Source: Longimicrobiales bacterium (lineage in GTDB: Bacteria; Gemmatimonadota; Gemmatimonadetes; Longimicrobiales; Gaopeijiaceae). Taken from it: a stretch of DNA of 64,000 nucleotides. The notes below the pieces were generated by a model, which was not told the DNA's origin, made no database searches, and saw nothing but the letters and a program-made list of their open reading frames with translations. Numbering within the stretch: the stretch's first letter is position 1; each line of letters opens with the position of its first letter. Both the position numbers and the translations under genes were made by a program. Location: positions 1,272,576-1,336,575 of the forward strand of contig OX639991.1 of assembly GCA_951828585.1 (NCBI GenBank), written 5' to 3'. This document shows, in pieces, positions 27,004 to 35,019 of the stretch.

Positions 27004-27407
27004 CCGTCCTGATGGACACCCACGTCCTTCTATGGGCCGCGGGCTTCCCCGACCGGTTGTCGCGTGGGACCCGCGACCTGATTGACGACGATGAGACGGA
27101 GCTCCTCTACAGCGCGGCTTCGATCTGGGAGGTGGCGATCAAGAGCAGTTTGGGACGCGCCGATTTCGATGTCGATCCGCGGATCCTGCGTCGCGGCCTG
27201 CTCGAGAACGATTACACGGAGCTTCCGGTTACCGGCGCGCACGCCGCTGCGGTCGACCTGCTGCCGCCCATCCACGCCGATCCCTTCGACCGCATCCTGA
27301 TCGCCCAGGCCCGCATCGAAGGGGTGGTTCTCCTGACCGCGGACAGGATCGTGGGCCGCTATCCGGGGTCGATCCGCGTGATTCGGGGGCGTGCGGGGGT
27401 TTCGTAA
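27000..27407 (+). CDS. vapC: Type II toxin, PIN-domain ribonuclease (VapC family)
   Basis: 135 residues. Catalytic acids are in VLMDTHVLLWAAG (Asp6), AASIWEVAIKSSLG (Glu), HADPFDRILIAQA (Asp) and LLTADRIVGRYPG (Asp). This DTHxLLW subfamily usually pairs with Phd-type antitoxins, as here. It is distinct from the VapC at 20371. Confidence 0.93.
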   Translation: MTVLMDTHVLLWAAGFPDRLSRGTRDLIDDDETELLYSAASIWEVAIKSSLGRADFDVDPRILRRGLLENDYTELPVTGAHAAAVDLLPPIHADPFDRILIAQARIEGVVLLTADRIVGRYPGSIRVIRGRAGVS

Positions 27408-27433
27408 GCCGGTCGGTTGACTGCACGCGCCCC

Positions 27434-28627
27434 CTATGCCCGCGCGGGCCGGAAGGCGCGCATCGAGTCCACCTTCGCCCGGTAGCCGTCCTCTCCTCTC
27501 TCCACAAAGTCCCGCTTCACCAGCCAGTTCATGTCCCGGGTGAGCGTCTTGCCGGTCCTGTCCGCGTAGCGCCTGGCCAGGTTGGGGCTCAGATCAGGTA
27601 TCGCCTGCTTGCGGACCGCCGCGGCCAAGCGACCAAGCGCCAGAGTAACCTCGCGGCGGCGGCGCATGGCCGGTGATGACGGTATCCGTCGGAATTCACC
27701 GTAAACGAAGTGCTCCCAGGCCAGCTTCAGTTGGACCCTCTCGATGAATCGGCTCTGCTCCCGCAGGCCGTCGACGAACCCCTGCAGGGAGTAGAGCAGG
27801 AAACCCAGCGGATCACCTCGACCGGAGTTCGCGCGGCTGGACCGGTCAAGCCGCCGGTAGTACTCGGAACGGGTGAGGTTGTAGTGATTGCTGAGAAGAT
27901 GGGCGCAGGGTGACGGCACACCCTCGCTGGCAAGAATCATGAACTCGGCCAACCGCGCGGTCCGCCCATTGCCGTCACCGAAGGGGTGGATCCACGCGGT
28001 GTACAGATGAACGAAGACGGCGCGCAGAATCGCCGACGCGGTGCGGTCTTCGCGCCGGTCCGGGCGGACCGGCCAGTCGTCACCTGCAAGCCACCCGCAG
28101 AGTCGGTGGAGGAGGAAGGCGCAATCCTCCCTGGGCGCACCCCGGTAACGCAAGACTCCGACGGGATGGGTCGGTATCTCTCCCGGAACCACGCCCTCCT
28201 CGAGGTGTTCCTGGAGGCCCGCGAGCAAGCGGCGATTCGCGCCGGCGATCCAGTCCGGAGTCAGTCCCGGCGGCTGTCCCCTCACGATCTCCGCGAAGAT
28301 GTGGTTGACGGCTTGCAGAACGTTTGCGACCTCCCGTTTCAGGTATTCCCGGGATGGCGGGAGCTCTAGGCGCCCTTCCAACTGCGCCCTGATCTGTTCC
28401 TCGCTCAGCGTATTCCCCTCGATCGCGGTCGTGGCCCGGGCACCCTTGGCCAGGTAGAGCTGGTACATCTCTCGGGCATCGGCGGGCGGAAGGATCGCCT
28501 GAGCGACCTGATCGCACCTGGCGGCCGCTTCGCCGAGCAACGCCCAATGAATGGGGTCGGCACGTTCCAGATGGTGGCGGAAGCTGATCCAGGGGTGGGT
28601 GCGCCGGTATTCGCGGTCATTCGTCAT
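27434..28627 (-). CDS. Fic family protein with N-terminal inhibitory helix and C-terminal winged helix
   Basis: 397 residues from ATG 28627, which follows AAGGAG at eight bases. The full Fic motif HPFGDGNGRTAR is at 214-225, so it should AMPylate targets. The N-terminal segment T-T-A-I-E-G-N (66-72) matches the inhibitory [S/T]xxxE[G/N] helix, with Glu70 expected to block ATP, so the enzyme is probably autoinhibited. The final 90 residues contain a helix-turn-helix-like region (LTRDMNWLVKRDFVERGEDGY). The reading frame stays open upstream but lacks a ribosome site. It may regulate itself through the palindrome at 28656. Confidence 0.92.
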   Translation of the reverse strand: MTNDREYRRTHPWISFRHHLERADPIHWALLGEAAARCDQVAQAILPPADAREMYQLYLAKGARATTAIEGNTLSEEQIRAQLEGRLELPPSREYLKREVANVLQAVNHIFAEIVRGQPPGLTPDWIAGANRRLLAGLQEHLEEGVVPGEIPTHPVGVLRYRGAPREDCAFLLHRLCGWLAGDDWPVRPDRREDRTASAILRAVFVHLYTAWIHPFGDGNGRTARLAEFMILASEGVPSPCAHLLSNHYNLTRSEYYRRLDRSSRANSGRGDPLGFLLYSLQGFVDGLREQSRFIERVQLKLAWEHFVYGEFRRIPSSPAMRRRREVTLALGRLAAAVRKQAIPDLSPNLARRYADRTGKTLTRDMNWLVKRDFVERGEDGYRAKVDSMRAFRPARA

Positions 28628-28655
28628 GGTCGGGGCTCCTTGAGGATTCCAGATT

Positions 28656-28673
28656 GATATCCTACAGGATGTC
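28656..28673. promoter_or_regulatory. 18-bp palindrome upstream of fic
   Basis: GATATCCT-AC-AGGATGTC has 8-base arms with one mismatch, 29 bases before the fic start. The sequence ATGTCCA then appears twice within 13 bases (28669-28687). This is a candidate binding site for the Fic C-terminal winged helix or another regulator. Downstream of it, 28690-28770 is markedly AT-rich. Confidence 0.4.
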
Positions 28674-28910
28674 CAGCGCAATGTCCATTTGTGATCAATC
28701 GCGAACGGTGAAACAGGCATACCGATAAACAATTGATATAAAATAGGTTATAATCTCATATCGTGCCGTCGTTCGTGGGATTATGACACACGGAATGACT
28801 GTCCACATGTCCAGTGCGTTTCCATCCGCCGTAGTCTCTTGGCGCAGCTGCCCTTCAGCCTTGGCACCTCTACGCCGATCTCGCGTGCCGCCGCAGCGAA
28901 GTGGCGCACT

Positions 28911-30002
28911 TCATCCCGCTCGCCGCCCGCTCCCAACCACCACCCCACCCAGCCACCGCTCCGGCGCCACCGCCCTCTCCCTCTCCCGGGGACGCCGGTT
29001 GAACCACGACACCGTCAGCAACACCTCCGCCGCCGCGTCCCCATCCAGTCGCCCATCACGATCCCCCGGCACCGGCTGAAACACCTCCTCCACCGCCTCA
29101 TTGGCGCGCCGCCGCGCCCGGCTGGACTTCGGCATGGGCAGGTCGGCGCACGGCCTGCCGCGGCGAATGAGGTAGATCCGGTCGTCGCCCTCATACCCGG
29201 GCACGGAGTAGACCAGGTTCAGGTTCTCCATCTGGCCGCGGAAACCGGAAAGGTGGCTCCACAGCTTCTCCAGCGTCTCCATGCGGTCACGGATGGTGGC
29301 TGCGTACTCGAAGCGCAACTCGGCGGCCGCCGCCGTCACGGAATCCTCCAACTCGGCCAGCGGCGCGCGGCTGCGGGCTTCGAGGAAGGCGCAGGCCAGC
29401 CGAAGGCGCCGGTTGTATTCCGCCGTGGTGCAGCGGCCGGCGCAGGGCGCGGGGCAGGTCCCCGTGTCGCCGCGGATGCACCGGGGCACCCTGCCGCCCG
29501 AGAAGATCTCCAGTTGGTCGCCGAAGTGGATCGGGGTGTGGGCGGGACAGTCACGCAGGCCGGTCGCCAGGGACAGGTCGTGCACCGCTTGCGTGAGCCA
29601 GCCGGTCTGCGCAAAGGGTCCGTAGTAGCTCGCGCCATCGTTGTGGACCCGCGATACGGGGACCAGTCGCGGCGCCGGCTCCCGCGTGATCTTGATGAAC
29701 CCGTACCGGCGGTCGCGCTTGTGCTGAACGTTGTACTCGGGTTGCCACGCGCGGATGAGGCGCATCTCGCGGATGAGCGCCGCGAATTCGTTCGGCCTCT
29801 GGTCCCAGTTGACGTCCTCCGCCTCGGCCACCATGCGGGCCGCCTTTCCCCTCTCTTCCCGGAAGTAGGAAAGAAGGCGCGACCTCAGCCTCACGGACTT
29901 GCCGACGTAGAGAATCCTCCCGCCGGCGCCGAGCCAGCGGTAGACGCCGGGGCGGTCCTCGGCCCGCGTACGGACCTTTTCGCGGAGGGGGGAAGGTGCC
30001 AT
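28911..30002 (-). CDS. UvrC-like GIY-YIG nuclease lacking the RNase H domain
   Basis: 363 residues. The GIY-YIG domain begins GVYRWLGAGGRILYVGKS at about 19 and has the expected ALIREMRLIRAWQPEYN helix. A four-Cys cluster (C-x17-C-type spacing around VPRCIRGDTGTCPAPCAGRC) resembles the iron-sulphur site of UvrC. A UVR-like helical segment follows. The protein stops where UvrC continues into its RNase H and helix-hairpin-helix domains, so it could make only the 3' incision. It resembles the UvrC half of DnaQ-UvrC fusions and Cho-type nucleases. The true uvrC is presumably elsewhere. Confidence 0.85.
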   Translation of the reverse strand: MAPSPLREKVRTRAEDRPGVYRWLGAGGRILYVGKSVRLRSRLLSYFREERGKAARMVAEAEDVNWDQRPNEFAALIREMRLIRAWQPEYNVQHKRDRRYGFIKITREPAPRLVPVSRVHNDGASYYGPFAQTGWLTQAVHDLSLATGLRDCPAHTPIHFGDQLEIFSGGRVPRCIRGDTGTCPAPCAGRCTTAEYNRRLRLACAFLEARSRAPLAELEDSVTAAAAELRFEYAATIRDRMETLEKLWSHLSGFRGQMENLNLVYSVPGYEGDDRIYLIRRGRPCADLPMPKSSRARRRANEAVEEVFQPVPGDRDGRLDGDAAAEVLLTVSWFNRRPRERERAVAPERWLGGVVVGSGRRAG

Positions 30003-30111
30003 GGGAACGCAACTTCGCGATTTATTCGGGTCGGGTCAACGAAGATTGCTTCACAAATCAGTCCCAAGTCCATATTGCGGCGTCCCGCCTCATGCACTAT
30101 TGTCGCCCTCC

Positions 30112-31443
30112 ATGCAAGGGCATGGTCGTTCCCTCGTCATACGTGATCCGGTCTGGAACACGATCCGGATGGACGCCGTCGCCGTCGCCATCATGGATAC
30201 GGCGGCCTTCCAGCGTCTCCGCTACATCCGTCAGCTGGGCTTGGCGCACTTGGTGTATCCGGGGGCCACCCACACGCGCTTCGATCACGCGCTGGGCGTC
30301 TATCACCTGGCGGTGCGAGCGCTCGGGATCCTCAAGGCAGGTCCGCCGGTTCCGGACCACGTGTGGCGAGGCGCGCGTCTGATCCCCTACGCCGCCCTTC
30401 TCCACGACATCGGCCACTACGCCTTCTCGCACGCTCTCGAAGAACTCGAACCCGAGCGGATCGCGGGCGACCACGAGGAGATGAGCGCGCGGTTCTTCGA
30501 GTCCGCCCCCCTCAAGGCGGCCCTGGAGCCGCTGGGTGCCGGCGCGGCCGACGAGATCTTCCGCATCATCAGGGGAGAGGGCGGCAACGCGCTCCGCGGC
30601 CTCGTGAGCGGCAGCCTCGACCTGGACAAGATGGAGTATCTGCGCCGCGACGCGCGGTTCTGCGGAGTGCCGTACGGCGAGGTTGACGTCGAGCGTCTCC
30701 TGCAGGGTCTGGCCGTCCTGCAGGACCCGGTCACGGGCGCATGGGAGGTCGGTTTGCGCGGCAAGGCGATGAGCACGCTGGAGTCGCTCCTCTTCTCCAA
30801 GTACCAGATGTTCCGGACCGTGTACTGGCACCACGCGGTGAGGGCCGCCACCGGTCTGTACAAGCGGATCGTGGAGACCGCGGTCGAGGCGGGGCTGGTG
30901 TCTCCCCACCAACTGATCGGCCCCACCGACGAGGAACTGCTCTACCAGCTCACTGAGCGCGCCCGCGCCGATCGGGGCCCGGCCGCGGCCCGCCTGGCAC
31001 GGCGCTGGCTGCCGGCCCTTCGGGAACGCCGGCTGCCGAAGCGGGCAACCGAAATCCCTGCTTGGCAACTCGAAGATACGACGCTGCCCGAGTGGGTGAG
31101 CGGCGATACACCTGCGAAGCGGCGCTGGGAAGACGGGATCGCCGCCGAGCTGGGGCTCGCCCCCGGAGAGGTCATCCTCGATTTCCCCGTCAAGAAAGCG
31201 ATGTTCCAGCTGGACGCACTGGTGGACAGGGGCGGCCAGGTGATACGTCTCGGGCGCGAGGGAATTCCGGGGCTGATCGATCTGCCCAGCCTGGCGGAGG
31301 AACTGTACCGCACGGCGCGGGTGCTGCGCCTCTTCACCTTCGAGCGCCGCGAGGTGGCGCCGGATTGGTTGCTGGAGAAACTCGCCGGCGCGGAAAGTCC
31401 CGAAAAACCAAATGCCGCCAGCTCCGTAGGGGTTCCGGTATGA
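30112..31443 (+). CDS. HD domain phosphohydrolase
   Basis: 443 residues from ATG 30112 (MQGHGRSLVIRDPVW). The dGTPase-like HD site is intact: His59 in TRFDHALGVYHLA, His98-Asp99 in LLHDIGHYAFSH, and a later Asp in GSLDLDKMEYLRRDA. This DxxKMxYLxRD motif is typical of the YdhJ/SAMHD1-like group. Substrates could be dNTPs or another nucleotide. It is separated by 190 bases from the sigma factor gene, which has its own promoter. Confidence 0.88.
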   Translation: MQGHGRSLVIRDPVWNTIRMDAVAVAIMDTAAFQRLRYIRQLGLAHLVYPGATHTRFDHALGVYHLAVRALGILKAGPPVPDHVWRGARLIPYAALLHDIGHYAFSHALEELEPERIAGDHEEMSARFFESAPLKAALEPLGAGAADEIFRIIRGEGGNALRGLVSGSLDLDKMEYLRRDARFCGVPYGEVDVERLLQGLAVLQDPVTGAWEVGLRGKAMSTLESLLFSKYQMFRTVYWHHAVRAATGLYKRIVETAVEAGLVSPHQLIGPTDEELLYQLTERARADRGPAAARLARRWLPALRERRLPKRATEIPAWQLEDTTLPEWVSGDTPAKRRWEDGIAAELGLAPGEVILDFPVKKAMFQLDALVDRGGQVIRLGREGIPGLIDLPSLAEELYRTARVLRLFTFERREVAPDWLLEKLAGAESPEKPNAASSVGVPV

Positions 31444-31533
31444 AAATGCTCGGGAACCAAACGGCGCGCAGGTGTACATGACGGCGTCCGCGGCACCGCG
31501 GGCAACGAAATGGGCACTCAAGGTGTCAGGTCA

Positions 31534-31562
31534 TTGACCAACGGAGACTACAACCTTACGAT
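31534..31562 (+). promoter_or_regulatory. Sigma-70-type promoter of the sigma factor gene
   Basis: TTGACC at 31534-31539 and TACGAT at 31557-31562 are separated by exactly 17 bases, giving a leader of about 70 bases to the ATG at 31638. Confidence 0.6.
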
Positions 31563-31637
31563 TAAAGGCTGTATATGCTGCACACAGTGCGGTCGGGGCG
31601 TGAACCGGCCAGCACTTCAGAAACCGAGAAAAGAACC

Positions 31638-32540
31638 ATGGCCACAAAGACACGGCGGGGCCGGCGCCCGAAGGGGCGGGTGAACCCGCTTACCGGATTC
31701 GACGCCAGCCTGGACGAGCAGACCGCGCTGGATCAGTACCTGCGGGATGTCAGCCGTCACGAGCTGATCACGCCGGATATGGAGAAGATCCTGGGCGCGC
31801 GTGCCCAGAAGGGTGATGAAGAGGCGATTCAGGCGCTCGCCAAGGCCAACCTGCGCTTCGTCATTAGCGTCGCGAAGAAGTACCAGAACCGGGGCGTCTC
31901 CCTCACGGACCTGATCCAGGAGGGGAACGTGGGACTCGTAACCGCGGCCCGGAAGTTCGATCCCGAGCAGGGAGTGAAGTTCATCTCGTACGCGGTATGG
32001 TGGATCCGGCAGGCCATCCTGGCTTCGCTGGCGAACCACGGACGTCCCGTGCGGGTGCCGCTGAACCGCGCCTCGGACCTGGCCCGGATCTTCCGCGAGA
32101 AGGAGCGGCTCAAGCAGGAGCTGGGGCGCGATCCCACCAGCGAAGAGCTGGGCAAGGCCACCTTCCTGACGCCGGCGCTCGTGGAGTCGCTGCAGACGCT
32201 GAACGCGGCGGAGATCCGCCTGGACGCGCCGATCGGCGACAGCGAGGACTCGCAGCTGGTGGAGCGCTTCATCACCGAAGAGGCCGCCGAGCCCGAGCTG
32301 GAGGTCGAGAACCGTCTCCTCGCGGAGGCGGTGGGCAACGCCCTGGGGACGCTGGAGCCGCGAGACGCCAAGGTGCTGAGGCTGTACTTCGGCCTCGAGG
32401 GCGAGCGCGAGCACACCCTGGAGGAGATCGGCAACATCCTGGGGGTCACGCGGGAGCGGATCCGCCAGCTCCGGGATCGGGCACTAAAGCGTCTGCGCGA
32501 AGGGGACAAGGGCAAGGCTCTGAAGTCCTTCGCGGCGTAG
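31638..32540 (+). CDS. rpoD: RNA polymerase sigma factor, RpoD/SigA family, short form
   Basis: 300 residues from ATG 31638. All core regions are present: 1.2 (TALDQYLRDVSRHELIT), 2.1-2.4 (ANLRFVISVAKKYQNRG, LIQEGNVGL, FISYAVWWIRQAI), 3 and 4 (LEEIGNILGVTRERIRQL). Region 1.1 and the non-conserved insert of E. coli RpoD are missing, giving a short primary-type factor as in Bacteroidota and relatives. The highly conserved 2.4 helix suggests housekeeping use. It may be either the main sigma factor or a close group-2 paralogue. Confidence 0.92.
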   Translation: MATKTRRGRRPKGRVNPLTGFDASLDEQTALDQYLRDVSRHELITPDMEKILGARAQKGDEEAIQALAKANLRFVISVAKKYQNRGVSLTDLIQEGNVGLVTAARKFDPEQGVKFISYAVWWIRQAILASLANHGRPVRVPLNRASDLARIFREKERLKQELGRDPTSEELGKATFLTPALVESLQTLNAAEIRLDAPIGDSEDSQLVERFITEEAAEPELEVENRLLAEAVGNALGTLEPRDAKVLRLYFGLEGEREHTLEEIGNILGVTRERIRQLRDRALKRLREGDKGKALKSFAA

Positions 32541-32602
32541 TGAGCGCGTAAGGAGATTGCGTCCGGCCGGAATGGGCGCAGCTTGATCATGCGCGGGTGC
32601 GG

Positions 32603-32640
32603 ACACCCCTGCGGCGGCATGACCGTCGCGGGGGTGTTTT
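32603..32640 (+). terminator. Rho-independent terminator after the sigma factor gene
   Basis: ACACCCCTGCGGCGG pairs with CCGTCGCGGGGGTGT (13 of 15 positions), with a 5-base loop and a short T-run at 32637-32640. It lies 62 bases after the stop. It also argues that rsgA starts downstream, at 32663. Confidence 0.75.
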
Positions 32641-32662
32641 CGTTCGCGGGGGGATAGCGCGA

Positions 32663-33556
32663 GTGACGAGGGGCCAGGTGATCGAGGCAACGGGGGGTAT
32701 CTACACGGTGCGCACCGGCGAGGGCACCGTGGAAGCGACGGTGCGGGGGCGGCTCAAGCTTTCCGGAAACGTGCGCGACAAGGTGGTGATCGGGGACCGG
32801 GTGGGGGTGGTGGAGGTGTGGGGCGGCGGCAGGGTGATCGAGTCGGTGGAGCCGCGGCGGACGTACCTGGCAAGGAGGGCGGCGGGCGGCCGCGTGGCCA
32901 AGGTGGTGGCGGCCAACCTGGACCGCCTGGTGGTGGTGGCGTCGGTTGCGGACCCGCCCGCGACCCCGGGAGTGATCGACCGGATGTTGGTGATGGGAGA
33001 GGCGGGGGGGATGGACGCGTGCGTCGTTCTGAACAAGGTGGACCTGGCGCGTGGCCGCGCCGTGGCGGCCGAACTGGCGGAGTTGTACCGCTTCGCGGGC
33101 TATGGCGTCGTGCGGACGTCGGCGGTGACGGGCGAGGGGATGGAGGCCTTTCGCGAGGTGATCCGGGCCGGGTCGTCGGCGCTGGCGGGGCCGTCGGGGG
33201 TGGGGAAGTCGACGTTGCTGAACGCGATCGACCCGAGGCTCGAACTGCGGACCCGCGAGGTGGGGAGGAGATCGCGGGCGGGGAGGCACACTACGGTCTC
33301 CAGCCGGCTCATCTTCCTGGACGGTGGTGGGGTCGTGGCCGACACGCCGGGCTTCAGCGATGTCGGCTTGGGCGATGTGTCCCGGGCGGAGCTGGACCAC
33401 TGCTTCGCCGACTTCCGTCCTTTCCTGGGCGGCTGCCACTTCAACGACTGCGTCCACATCCACGAACCCGGTTGCGCGATCCTCGCCGCGGTGGGCGCGG
33501 GAAAGATCCGGAGGGCCCGCCACGACAGCTACGGAACGATCCTCGAGGAGCTGTAG
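32663..33556 (+). CDS. rsgA: Ribosome small-subunit-dependent GTPase A
   Basis: 297 residues. It is a circularly permuted GTPase that matures the 30S subunit. The permuted order is visible: G4 NKVD (124-127), G1 GPSGVGKST (176-184), G3 DTPG (227-230). The N-terminal OB fold starts GQVIEATGGIYTV, and the C-terminal zinc site is C-H-F-N-D-C-x-H-x5-C. I chose GTG 32663 because an earlier in-frame start at 32597 would run through the preceding terminator hairpin. It is followed by a three-gene operon after 137 bases. Confidence 0.93.
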   Translation: MTRGQVIEATGGIYTVRTGEGTVEATVRGRLKLSGNVRDKVVIGDRVGVVEVWGGGRVIESVEPRRTYLARRAAGGRVAKVVAANLDRLVVVASVADPPATPGVIDRMLVMGEAGGMDACVVLNKVDLARGRAVAAELAELYRFAGYGVVRTSAVTGEGMEAFREVIRAGSSALAGPSGVGKSTLLNAIDPRLELRTREVGRRSRAGRHTTVSSRLIFLDGGGVVADTPGFSDVGLGDVSRAELDHCFADFRPFLGGCHFNDCVHIHEPGCAILAAVGAGKIRRARHDSYGTILEEL

Positions 33557-33693
33557 CTGGCTGGCCAGCTAGCCGTGCGGCAAGACCTGTCGCGGGCGGG
33601 GCGGGTTGGTCCCCGGTCCCCCGAGAGGGTAGAATCCTCCATGAACAAGCATCCCGGCCAGACGGCCATGAAGTCCTGCAACAGAGGGCGCCG

Positions 33694-35019
33694 GTGAATC
33701 GCGCCCGGCGTGTGATCTGGGTGCCCTCGCTCCTGGTGGGCGCCGCCGTCGCCACGGCCGTGGTGACCGGCGCCGGGGTGCTCCTCTACGACTCGCAGGG
33801 ACTGGCGCGGGAGATCATGAATCCGGAGCGGGAGGGTTCCCTGGTCGCCCTGCTGCTCGGCGACTCGGAGGGAGTCGTCCGGGCGGCCGCCGTGCTGATC
33901 GGAGTGGCCGTGCTGTCGCTGGCCGCGGGGCTCCGGATGGGGAGGGCCGGGGACGAGGACCCAGCCGTTCGCACGGCGGTGCGGTGGTGGGTGGGGTTCC
34001 TTGTGGCGCTCCTGGCTGGGTCGGGGTTCACCGGAGCGTGGGAGCTGATGGACGGTTTCGCCGCCACGTCGGTCACGCAGGGCCTGGGGCTGGCGGTTAC
34101 GGGTGCGCTTCCGGCGTACTTCGCGGGCGGGGTATGGGGACGTCTCGGGCGCTTCGCCGCTTCGCTAGGTGCCGGAAAGCAGGTCCTGATCGGAGCCGTG
34201 ACCGGGGTGGCGGGGGGGGCGGCGCTGGTCCTCATCCTTCTTGGGCGTCCGGTGCTGGCGGTTACGGCCTTCCTCGGCGCGGCGGTGTTCGCGTCCGGCG
34301 GAGCGCGCTGCCAGGGCTGGATCTTCGACCGCGTGCCGCGCCGCCGCGTCGCGCTGCACGAAACCACGAGGCCCGGGCTGCTCTTCGAGGCGTGGCACAC
34401 CGCGGTACCGGAGACCGAGGTGAAGGTCCTGTGGGACGGTGGACGGGTACGGATGGTCGATCCGCCCCCCACGGGAGACTGGCGACTCGGCGTGGCCGGC
34501 ACACTGGACGGAGCCGGTTCGGTGCTGTTCGTGGGTGCCGGGAGCTGGTTTGCACGGGAGGGAGAGGGCGGATGGCGGTTGCATGAGCCGGACGCCGACG
34601 TGCGGGCGTTGGTGAAGGAGGGCTTCGAGTGGCAATCGGAGTCGCTTGCGGGCTCTCCCGTGCCCGAGGGGCGGGGCCACGCGGTGGTCCTGGATTGGGA
34701 GACCGCGGGGCAGGGGCTGAGGGAGAGCCTTGCCGGTGGCGAGCTGCTGGCCGAGTTGCGTGAGGCCGGGACCGAGAGGGTGTGGGTGCGGGCGGAGCGG
34801 GGCCGTCTTCCCGGTAAGCTGGCCGAATCGGCGGCTGCGGCGGGGTTCGGGGTGGCGCGGTACGTGGCGGTGGCGCCCGCTGTCCAGGGGCCGCCCCGTT
34901 TGGCGCCCCGTGGGGACGAAGTCTGGTGTCTCGATCCGGGGGAGACGCCGCCTGGACCGGTCGCCGGGTTGAAGGTGCTGAACGAGGACGGCAGGCCGGT
35001 CGGCCAAGAGGACGTCTGA
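33694..35019 (+). CDS. Membrane protein heading SbcD/SbcC-like operon
   Basis: 441 residues from GTG 33694, which follows GAGGG at six bases. The first 200 residues contain five to six membrane helices (about 9-30, 50-75, 92-115, 125-145, 165-200). The last 240 residues are soluble, with repeated alpha/beta segments (GSVLFVGAGSWF, AVVLDWETAGQGL, TERVWVRAERGRLPG) of no family I recognise. The frame is open far upstream, so the start is uncertain. Its TGA overlaps the ATG of the phosphoesterase (TGATG). The coupling suggests that the SbcD/SbcC-like pair works at the membrane. Confidence 0.7.
   Translation: MNRARRVIWVPSLLVGAAVATAVVTGAGVLLYDSQGLAREIMNPEREGSLVALLLGDSEGVVRAAAVLIGVAVLSLAAGLRMGRAGDEDPAVRTAVRWWVGFLVALLAGSGFTGAWELMDGFAATSVTQGLGLAVTGALPAYFAGGVWGRLGRFAASLGAGKQVLIGAVTGVAGGAALVLILLGRPVLAVTAFLGAAVFASGGARCQGWIFDRVPRRRVALHETTRPGLLFEAWHTAVPETEVKVLWDGGRVRMVDPPPTGDWRLGVAGTLDGAGSVLFVGAGSWFAREGEGGWRLHEPDADVRALVKEGFEWQSESLAGSPVPEGRGHAVVLDWETAGQGLRESLAGGELLAELREAGTERVWVRAERGRLPGKLAESAAAAGFGVARYVAVAPAVQGPPRLAPRGDEVWCLDPGETPPGPVAGLKVLNEDGRPVGQEDV

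Noticed and set aside
28783-29079. Open frame on the plus strand upstream of and overlapping the UvrC-like gene
   Set aside because: Most of it is antisense to the UvrC-like 3' end and the product is Pro/Arg/Ser-rich without a domain.
32597-32662. N-terminal extension of rsgA from an earlier start
   Set aside because: It would have to pass through the terminator hairpin at 32603-32640, and the added residues do not fit the family.
33641-33697. An 18-codon open frame ending in the GTGA of the membrane gene at 33694, possible leader peptide
   Set aside because: It lacks a convincing ribosome site at proper spacing and any hairpin pair for attenuation. It may be chance.
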